This document shows positions 56,044 to 64,000 of a stretch of DNA of 64,000 nucleotides, in pieces. This DNA is from Poecilobothrus nobilitatus (taxonomy: Eukaryota; Arthropoda; Insecta; Diptera; Dolichopodidae). The notes beneath the pieces were generated by a model that searched no databases, had not been told where the DNA came from, and saw only the letters and a list, made by a program, of their open reading frames with translations. A program made the position numbers and the translations under genes. Each line of letters opens with the position of its first letter. Positions within the stretch are counted from its first letter, which is position 1. Location of the stretch: assembly GCA_947095535.1 (NCBI GenBank), contig OX352772.1, positions 162,783,162 to 162,847,161 on the forward strand, written 5' to 3'.

Positions 56044-58153
56044 CTAGCAGAGTAGCCGGCGTTGCCCGGAGTATTTTATCGGCTTTATGAAATAAAAATT
56101 ATTAACTTTTACTTTTGAGTTAATATAATTTAATTAATATAGTTCATGTATTACTATGCATTTTCAGATGCTGGTAGTTAATATTCTATTTTTTATTACA
56201 TTTAGTTAAATTGAATGTTAACTATGCACAGGTCTCTTAAAAGAGTAATGTTGTAGAACAACTTTTTTATGTACCCTCACCGTTAGAGATCTTACAGCAT
56301 CGACGCTTCAAATTTTGAAAAAACTTCTTTTTAAATGCATAAATCTCAGGTTTTGTTTAACATGATTGTTTTTTACAGTATTTTTCTGTTCGTTCGTATT
56401 ATTCGTTAATATCGAAACATAAAATCGCATTTCAATTATAAAAGACCATAATGTAATACATTGTTTTTCGTAAGTAATGTCACTTCATGTTTTTGTGAAT
56501 TATCCTTTTAAGCACATTTTGAAAAATTTGCTATTAGGTTCGCTCTATATCTGCGTCTGTTTACAAAACTTATATATTGTTTAATAAGGGGCAATGAAAT
56601 ATTAACTATGCATAGGTATCTTAAAAGAGTAATGTTGAAGAACAACTTTTTTATGTACCTTCACAGCTGGAGATGCTACAGCACCGACAGCTCTTCAAAT
56701 TTTGAAAAACTTCTTTTTAAATGCATACATCTCAATGTTTAACATATTTTCAATATAAAAAATACATGATTGTTTTTTACCTTTATAAATCTACCAGAAT
56801 TTTTTTAAGTTTACTTTTTCTAATTATGTTTTCAAATTAATTGGCTAAAAATATGTGTAAAAATTGTATATGGATTAGAATGGAAAGTTTTTTATTCTTT
56901 AAATATGTATGTACTAATTTTTGATTAAATACTGTACAGAAATGTGATATATAGTATTTTTAAATATACGCACGTTATACATACTATATGTACATTTTTC
57001 AATGATATTTTATGGGAAATATGTTCATCATAAAGCATCTTATAAAGCTTGACCACATGCATTTCTGAATGATGACATAAAGACTGTCGTATGTAGGAGA
57101 TTTTTTCTGTTTTTTAACGGCGGAAAATGTTATGTTGTTAAGACTTAAACACAGTATTCTTAATATACTTAATAAGGTTATTTTAATTATTAGAAATTTG
57201 CATTGAAAGCTTTTTATGGAATATTAAAAACAGTGTAGATAAAAGTAAAGAGTGTTGGAAATATATTTTTAATAATAATAACAATACCAAAAATTGGGCA
57301 GAATATTTTTAAAAGGTATTCGTGCGGAAATGGGCTAACGTACGTTAACAAAAATTTGTCACAGTAAATAAAGCCTGTCGTAAATTTATCCTGCCAAATT
57401 AGAAAAAAATTTGAAACAAAATTTTCTTTTGAAACTCTATCGTACAAACGGGTTAATGTATCACCGCAAAATTACTTAAATGAGCTTCTGCCTTAAAGTG
57501 CAGTACTTGTGCCAATGTTCAATTGGTCAAACCGTTTAAGCACGACATTAAGGTAAATTAAAAAATTTCATTGAACCCTGGTGCCGAAACGGGTTAAAGG
57601 ATCCTAACCAAATTAATCTAATAAGCTTTTCTGCTAAAGAGCAACAGTTTTGCAAATTTTAAAATCAATTGGTGTAAGCGTTTAAGCAGCACATCAAAAA
57701 AATTTAATGAACTTAGTTCGGCTCTCGTGCCCAAACGGGTTACCAGAACTTTACAAAAATTCGCCTCAGGCGTTTTTTCAGACCACAAAACCGCCATACA
57801 AAATTGGACATAAATCGAAACTAAAATTTTTTGGAAGCCCGCCGGGCCGAACCCGGGTGACATGTGGCAACCCAATTTCTTGGATACACCACTAAAGATG
57901 AGAAGAACATTTGTGCAAATTTTCAACTGAATCGGTCAAACCGTTTAGGCAAAACAACGAAAAAACCAAAACAATTTATAACGCTATTGGGCCGCAATGG
58001 GTTAATGAACCGAAACGCGATATAGTCTATAACTCCTAACGGGGTCGTAGAAATGTTCCTTTAAAATTTTGTTGCATTTGGACTGGTGGTTTTTACGTGA
58101 ATCCGTGCCAAACAAACAAACAAACAAACAGAATTTCTTCCTTATATATTAGA
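56044..58153 (-). mobile_element. non-autonomous Helitron, solitary inverted copy
   Basis: Begins CTAGCAGAGTAGCCGGCGTT (3' end, reversed) and finishes TTCCTTATATATTAGA (5' end, reversed). 2,110 bp, same family as 43,289-52,864 but with most internal ~146-bp units missing and a partial duplication of the 3' region (the AACTATGCATAGGT phrase twice). Flanked by A and T as expected. Confidence 0.85.
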
Positions 58154-58739
58154 TAAAGAGATAGTATATATGTTTTAACAGATGCGTTTAGGTATAAGAA
58201 GGTATAAGAAAAACTTTTAGGTATAAGAAAAACAAAAATATAATGTTGTTTACAGACTAATGTTTGCTGACTTGAAACCTATGAAACTAGCATACAGAAA
58301 TCGAATGTATTTGTAGTATAGCAATGCTCAATGATATACATACAGAATACAGAAATCGTATGTATAATATATATATATATATTATCATTGGTATTGTATT
58401 TGTATGGTGGCAATGGCAATGGTAATTTGTAATACAGTTTGTTTATCAGCTGATAATAAGTTTTAAAGTTGCAATTCACAATAAAAGAAAAATTATGTTT
58501 ATTTTTTTCTTGATTTATTTAAAATTTTCATCCTTTCTAGAGATAAATTTGAATGGCTTGTCTTTTCATATACCCACTTCCAATTTATTCAAATTAATAT
58601 TAGTAAAAATAAATCTAAAATTTGTATTTTATGCTGATAACATTTATAATTAAAATTATACCAATCTGAATTGTCCATTTTGTGTTAATTTAATAATCTC
58701 ATTTTTTATGAATTATTTTATTTTTTTTTATTTATTTAT
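58154..58739. other. no gene; short (TA)n
   Basis: AT-rich sequence with (AT)8-9 at about 58,364-58,382 and two AGGTATAAGAA repeats near 58,190. Nothing else recognised. Confidence 0.5.
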
Positions 58740-60930
58740 TTCTTTTATTTAAACTCAGAGAGCACTAATGCTCGTATAGAGTGCTTCTACATTCAAAACT
58801 TTAAGTTTCAACAAGTATACACTTTATAAAAATAGGCAAAAAATATAATGCAAAAACAATTATTATAAACTAGTAATCACAAATTTAATCCAAAACAAAA
58901 AATAAAAATAAAGCAAATTTAAAAAAAAATAGCTATACAATAATTCTAATAACTACATAAGTGTGTAAATAATAATAACAATTCACAATAAAATAATTCA
59001 TTCAAAACAATAAAACGGAAAAGATAAAATGGAAAAAATTTAGATAACTATTAAAATCATAATCGAATAATTTATATTTATATTAAACTTATAATAAATT
59101 TAGTTGGTTATTGTAAACATTACCACAAATTTGAATGCAATAAGTAATTGCAGAGTGAAATATGCTGAATATACCGACCTTTTTAGATTAAAAGGAATTC
59201 TATCACCTATCAATTTAAAGATCCCTGCCGTTTTTTTGCTTTTTTCAGTTGCTCCTGAATTTGTGCCTCGAATTTGAGGTTATCGTCAACAATAACGCCT
59301 ACATATTTATAGCTATGTACTACTTCTATCTCTGAATTTTCAAATATTATTTTTAAGTGATCGTTAGCTTTTTTCCTAAATAACATACATTTAGTTTTGC
59401 TTCCATTTATTGATAGACTGTGGTTCTTCATCCAATTCTATACCTTAAACATATCTGCATTTATTTTCTCTTCTAAAAACCTACATGTATCATCTAAGTA
59501 TACAATGCTAAGTCATCTGCGTATATAAATGGTTTGCCGCTTAATGCAGTGTTTAGTAATCCGCTTATATAGCAGGCAAACAAGGTAGGACCTCTTGAAT
59601 TACCCCATATTCGACACCTCGCAACTCGCTTCGAACACCATCGCATTCTGCATATTGAAATCTATTTGACAAATAACTTGAGAACCAATTATATTCGCTT
59701 CCTTTTACACCATGCCCAAACAGTATTCTTAAGAGTATATTTCTGTCAACAGAATCAAAAGCTTTTTTTACATCAAAAAATACTATTGCAACTTTTTTTT
59801 TTTATCGATACCGAATTGGATTTTGGAAATTATGTCGAACAATGCTGCATGAGTACTTGAGCTTCTTTTGAAACCATATTGTTGCCTTTTTGTTAAATTT
59901 TCTCTACGTAAATAATCAGTAAGTTGAGTATTTAATTCATAGTTATTTAAGTCATTAATATCCCCTCCTTTTTTGTAAATGGGTACCACTTTATTAACTT
60001 TTAATTTCAATGACATTTCACCACTCGTCAAGGATTCTTTTATAAATTGTGTTAAACTTTCGGCAATTTCAGATTTACAAAATTTAAATAGCAATGGAGA
60101 CAACTGATCAGCCCTAGCAGATTTAGTGTTAGCTAAATTAGCTATGAGCTTGTGACACTTATTTAAATTTATAAGCTTGAACCTGAATTCACTATTCGTT
60201 CTTATTTTTGGATAGTAAACATTTATATCATTTTTATTCAAGTTTGCACCAACATTAGCATAGAAGTTATTAAATAAATTAATCTTAGTAGTTTTTTCCT
60301 TTTGATCTAGCTCATCGTCTGCAAAGAATTCATTTGATTTTTTGCTGTTACTACATACTCTTTAATATATTGCAGATTCTTTTTTGGGTTATTTTCTGCT
60401 TTTAGAAATTGTATTTTATCGTATTCATTTCTCTTTTTTCTTTTTTAAGTATGTGGCTTTATTTAACCAATATTTATATTTAATTTTTATTATTTCTGAT
60501 TCTCTATTTTGAGCATATTTCCTGTACCAGTAGTTTTTTCTATCAATTAGCTCGACTTATTCATTATCTATCCATGGTGCGGAATATTTTTTTTTACTAC
60601 ATTTTATTTTTTTCACCACGGTAGCTCTTTCTACTATATTTTTCCACCTGGTGGTCATATCGGTAACTAAATCATTCACGTTATCTGCACTGCTGACAAT
60701 TTTTTTTAATTTTGATTTTTTTGATCAGCTGATCGTTTACCTTTTTATTATTTGTAATGTTTACACTTTGCAATTCAACAACGATTCCCAAATGATCTGA
60801 GATATCATGGTGAAAAAGGGAGATATTAATTTTTGTTTCAAGGTCATCAGTAGTATAACTATGCCGATTCCAGCACAGTCAGTGGTATTATGGAATTCAA
60901 TTTTGGTTTGGAAGGGTGTTATACCATAGA
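58740..60930 (-). mobile_element. non-LTR retrotransposon (CR1/L2-like), decayed
   Basis: From 60,930 down: SDHLGIVVELQS (end of the endonuclease), a linker with many stops, RT (60,300-59,210) and a 3' region with a GAGCACTAATGCTC hairpin near 58,765. Confidence 0.8.
59210..60300 (-). pseudogene. non-LTR reverse transcriptase, broken
   Basis: LANTKSARADQLSPLLFKFC (usually KS.G.D), LKLKVNKVVPIYKKGGDIND, LTKRQQYGFKRSSSTHAALF in 60,241-59,783; then frame changes, with GKPFIYADDLALY (YADD catalytic motif, near 59,530) and SINGSKTKCMLFRKKANDHL, VVHSYKYVGVIVDDNLKFE in 59,431-59,210. At least three frame breaks. Confidence 0.85.
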
Positions 60931-60939
60931 ATTTAAGTT

Positions 60940-61090
60940 ATTGATAACAGGTGCCCGAGCAGGCGTTGCCGAAGTTATTGATAGCAGGTGCACGAGCAGG
61001 CGTTGCTGAGTTATTGATAGCAGGTGCCCGAGCAGGCGTTGCCGAAGTTATTGATAGCAGGTGCCCGAGCAGGCGTCGGGCTTGTTGCTG
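60940..61090. repeat. 37-bp minisatellite, about four units
   Basis: Units of GTTATTGATAGCAGGTGCCC followed by GAGCAGGCGTTGCCGAA, 36-37 bp each. GC-rich against AT-rich flanks. It lies between the LINE and the second Polinton-like element. Confidence 0.9.
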
Positions 61091-61224
61091 AAAACAAGTA
61101 CAAAGTTGTAGAATACTGAACATTTTTTTTGTTTGATAGGCCTATAGTTATAAATTATTTGTTTATTTATATTTTAATAATAAGCGTATAGTTGTCAGAA
61201 ATGATTTTTATTTCATTTTAAATT

Positions 61225-61660
61225 TCGATAATATAACATTAACCACAAACTTCTTTACAATAATATAAATTAAAATTTCTCTGACTCAACACCTGTTTTC
61301 AAATATCAATAATAAACATTAACCACAAATTTCTTTCTACAATAATATAAATTAAAATTTCTCTGACTCAACACCTGTTTTCAAATATCAATAATAAACA
61401 TTAACCACAAACTTTTTTCTTCAATAATATTGTTATTATAAAACTCAAACCTCATTAACATTCATAACACATCGTATTCGCTAACATACCGTGGGAAAAA
61501 AATACACTAATTACCCCCATTGTGCCAGAAATGGCATTTCTATTTGGTATTCTTTCTACAATAATATAAATTAAAATTTCTCTGACTCAACACCTGTTTT
61601 CAAATATCAATAATAAACATTAACCACAAACTTTTTTCTTCAATAATATTGAATTAAATT
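61225..61660. repeat. ~82-bp tandem repeats upstream of the second gene A
   Basis: Units start ACAATAATATAAATTAAAAT and include CTCTGACTCAACACCTG and ATTAACCACAAACTT; full copies at about 61,257, 61,339 and 61,558, the last separated by unrelated sequence. Subterminal repeats of a Polinton-like element are one possibility. Confidence 0.8.
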
Positions 61661-62073
61661 TGAATTAATTGGGTATTATTAATAAGACATAAAAATTAGA
61701 GTATAAAAAAATAAATAAAAAATTTAATTCTTATCCTATAGTTTACAGGAGTAAAGATTTTAAAAAATTTATGCGTGTTTGCGATAAGAAAATTTAAGTT
61801 TTAAATGAAAAAGTTGCGGTTACAAGTATAATAAAAAAAATTATATCGTATATAAAAAAAAAATAAAAATTTAATTTTTTGAATGAAAAAATGTTGTGAT
61901 TTTAAGAAAATGAAGTACAAAAACAATTTAATGTGCGATTAAATGAATGCTAAAATAAGTTAAAGTCAATATCTCATGAATATTTTTTTAATAAAAGATA
62001 ATACAATTGAATTAATTAGGTATTATTAATAAGACATTAGGTTGTGAATGTTGTGTTTATACATAGATATATA
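61661..62073. other. upstream region of gene A copy 3
   Basis: AT-rich. A direct repeat, GGTATTATTAATAAGACAT within GAATTAATT-flanked context, occurs at about 61,668 and 62,010. No gene seen on either strand; in particular I do not find a gene C homologue here. Confidence 0.45.
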
Positions 62074-62846
62074 ATGGTTTGGATTGAGACTATTGAGCAT
62101 GGTTATAAATATTGTATTTGTTCACATAAATGGAAAAAAATAAGGAGATGCATTACAAGATATTCCATGATTTTCTAGAAATATATATTACTCCAGAAAA
62201 AGGAGAACGCGTTACCTTATGCAAAATAGGAAATAGTACACCATTTTCACTAAATAATCTGATTATAGGGCCTTTTGATTGGCAGCATTTAAAAATAGAG
62301 GTTTATGGTGGAGATATAAGTATTTGTGGTGTAGTTAGATCTAATAATCCAAAGAAGATTCCTAATAATTTTTTATCTGATTGTCCTTTTGCTGAACCTG
62401 ACGACGATTGGGAAACGGTTGACAAATATATAAAAGATGTATTATATGATGAAAATGATAAGAATATCACACCAAGATCATCCATTAGTTCTTTAGCTGG
62501 TATTTTATCAGTAGATCACAATACAAATGAAGAAGATACTAGATCTTTATTGCGGGAAAGATTTGAAAGTGCCATAACCTTTCTTACCTCTATAGAGAGT
62601 TATTATAGTGATGAGAAAAATCAACGTGGTTATTTAATTAAAAAATTACGAACACAGCTTGAACTTGTACAAAAAGAAAATATTGATTATATAGAATTTT
62701 CTTCTTATGGTAAGGAGAAAGATGATTACATAAGTACCCTTTTGTTTCTTTTCAAATTAATAGAGAAAATAAAAATTGCACATACTAGAGAAGAATTTAA
62801 AAAAAATTATAATCAGTATATAAAAGTAATTGAACAACGATCATAA
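62074..62846 (+). CDS. gene A, copy 3 (nearly intact)
   Basis: Unknown protein of about 257 aa. ATG at 62,074 gives MVWIETIEHGYKYCICSHKW, which aligns with the N-terminus of the arm copies; after this the frame must shift by -1 at seven A (62,133-62,139) to enter the main frame (62,130-62,846). Main body: IFHDFLEIYITPEKGERVTL, LIIGPFDWQHLKIEVYGGDI, CPFAEPDDDWETV, a Ser/Thr-rich stretch, FLTSIESYYSDEKNQ and IKKLRTQLELVQKENIDYIE. If translation starts at the internal ATG (62,130) the Cys/Trp segment is lost, but that segment is conserved in the arm copies, so the upstream start is more likely. Gene B follows after 53 bp. No signal peptide. Confidence 0.68.
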
Positions 62847-62899
62847 AATCATTTGATACTTAGTTTTCACAGTGTACACTCTCTATTTATTACTATAAA

Positions 62900-63520
62900 A
62901 TGATGATGTCATTGTTAATTATAACATTAAGTTTATTATGTGGCATCTATTCAACTCCCATTCCTGGTATAAAATTAGATGAATCAGCTTATGGAAGCAC
63001 AAATTTCAGTATATTACTTCCAACCAATGAAAGTATTATTGTTAATTTGTCAGTAAAATTACTTAAGCATACTTTGACATCTGGATCACTAACAACAACA
63101 ACAACAACCATTCCAAAAGCTGATGGAGTAACTAAAAAGCTAAATATTAACGATCAAATTGATTCAACTCATCAATATGTTACTGCATCAGAAGCAGTTG
63201 AAGCATTTAAACAGGATTTAATATTAAAAGAAAAAGTTATTGGTGGTATAATAGAAAGCGAAAACATTTTTTATAGACACTTTCGATTGGAATATGATGA
63301 TAATAAAGAAATGAAGATTCGATGTACATATAATGCAGTATTTAAAAAACGCACATTGAAAATTGAATGTTTTGAGTACATGGAGATTGCTACTAATCGA
63401 ATACTAAGCAACGGAGAATTGGAAAGTTATACCATATATGATACTGAATATGAATCTAATGAAAACACATTAATCGATTTACGTAAAATAAAACAAACCT
63501 ATAATATGGAAATATCTTAA
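62900..63520 (+). CDS. gene B, copy 3: intact secreted protein of unknown family
   Basis: 206 aa, uninterrupted. The N-terminus (MMMSLLIITLSLLCGIYSTP) is a clear signal peptide with likely cleavage after GIYS or near it. The mature part has three N-glycosylation sequons (NFS, NES, NLS between residues about 35 and 52), a Thr run, then YVTASEAVEAFKQDLILKEK, FYRHFRLEYDD and two Cys (IRCTY and IECFEY) that are kept in all copies and could form a disulfide. There is no transmembrane anchor. Predicted beta-rich ends with a helical middle. It converges on the integrase, whose stop is 45 bp away. Function unknown; a secreted or virion-surface accessory protein is the simplest guess. Confidence 0.75.
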   Translation: MMMSLLIITLSLLCGIYSTPIPGIKLDESAYGSTNFSILLPTNESIIVNLSVKLLKHTLTSGSLTTTTTTIPKADGVTKKLNINDQIDSTHQYVTASEAVEAFKQDLILKEKVIGGIIESENIFYRHFRLEYDDNKEMKIRCTYNAVFKKRTLKIECFEYMEIATNRILSNGELESYTIYDTEYESNENTLIDLRKIKQTYNMEIS

Positions 63521-63564
63521 ATATGTGAATTTTTTATAGAAATACAAAATAAAAAAACATCAAA

Positions 63565-64000
63565 TTAAATTAAATTTCTTTTATTTATCCATGAATTGTG
63601 ACTTAATGGAAATCCTAACCATTTTACAAAAACTTTATTATCTTTAATTTTAAGAATTTTTTCAACTAAGTAAATATCTTGATATTTTGATTTTAGTAAT
63701 TCATATTCATAAAACCCTCCTTCAATAGGTTGACCCTGATAATCTTCCAGTAAATATGTTACAGGATTTGTAATCTGCACTTTTCTTATCTTGAATATTT
63801 CCGTTGTCCAATTAGGTGTATAACCTTTTTCAAAAATATGTTTAAACTTGCTTATTCGAACAAAATCACCAATCTTAAATTTTGATGTTGGTGCCATTTT
63901 AATGTGATTATAAACTGTTGACAACAACTCATTAGCATTTGTTTTATTTACATCAGAAGGACGTTTATGTATTGTACGATGCTTGGTGTTATTATATTGG
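63565..64000 (-). CDS. Polinton integrase C-terminus with chromodomain (runs off window)
   Basis: Open to the window edge. YNNTKHRTIHKRPSDVNK is the conserved segment after the DDE core; FKIGDFVRISKFKHIFEKGY and TPNWTTEIFKIRKVQITNPV form the SH3-like DNA-binding part; DIYLVEKILKIKDNKVFVKW and LGFPLSHNSW are a chromodomain (aromatic pair plus KW.G....SW) expected to guide integration to modified histones. The catalytic core lies beyond 64,000. In frame and apparently intact, unlike the integrase at 17.5 kb, which retains only the N-terminus. Confidence 0.9.
   Translation of the reverse strand, partial: QYNNTKHRTIHKRPSDVNKTNANELLSTVYNHIKMAPTSKFKIGDFVRISKFKHIFEKGYTPNWTTEIFKIRKVQITNPVTYLLEDYQGQPIEGGFYEYELLKSKYQDIYLVEKILKIKDNKVFVKWLGFPLSHNSWINKRNLI

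Overview
The window looks like a piece of an AT-rich arthropod genome, most likely insect. It is dominated by mobile elements. The only convincing host-gene exon is one exon of a pickpocket-type DEG/ENaC sodium channel (41,884-42,344, minus strand). The organism call rests on that exon and on the kinds of repeats present: Polinton/Maverick, Penelope-like, non-LTR, Ty1/copia, Helitron and Helentron-like sequences. I cannot name the species.

Layout. 1-9.8 kb: two decayed protein-primed DNA polymerase B genes of Polinton type (1-2,228 and 4,190-6,314, both minus). The second is cut by a foldback MITE and lies head-to-head with a small two-exon gene that resembles an OB-fold protein (6,427-7,725). 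A 21-bp GC-rich minisatellite and two further broken, probably element-borne genes follow. 9.8-11.4 kb: a 147-bp tandem repeat array and a dispersed repeat (called R1 here). 11,615-25,711: a decayed Polinton-like element bounded by very long inverted arms (about 2.8 kb of homology). Each arm carries the same set of small genes: an outward-reading 63-aa ORF, an outward-reading basic protein (gene C), and an inward-reading pair, gene A and gene B. Between the arms are the integrase N-terminus, several small genes, a fibre-like coiled-coil protein, a DUF8207-type protein and half of a packaging ATPase. A non-LTR retrotransposon has cut gene B in the left arm, and a Helentron-like insert sits only in the right arm. 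26-29.5 kb: a Penelope-like element with a GIY-YIG domain. 29.5-35.8 kb: R1 copies and a broken non-LTR element interrupted by R1. 35,808-41,132: a large foldback element built mostly of 147-bp tandem units. 41.1-43.3 kb: the host exon. 43,289-52,864: three Helitron-like elements joined head to tail, with a fourth inverted single copy at 56,044-58,153. 52.9-54.9 kb: a copia remnant. 58.7-60.9 kb: another non-LTR element. 61.2-64 kb: the end of a second Polinton-like element, where genes A and B are nearly intact and converge on a chromodomain integrase.

The most interesting signal is the gene A-gene B pair. It occurs three times, always in the same order and spacing, and where the integrase is preserved the pair sits against its 3' end. 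Gene B encodes a predicted secreted protein with conserved N-glycosylation sequons and two conserved cysteines. I do not recognise either family. They look like a conserved accessory or virion module of this Polinton lineage, duplicated into the inverted arms of one element.

Many coding regions differ from an open frame by one missing base in a homopolymer. Some of these sites match -1 slippery heptamers, but plain decay or long-read assembly error explains them at least as well.
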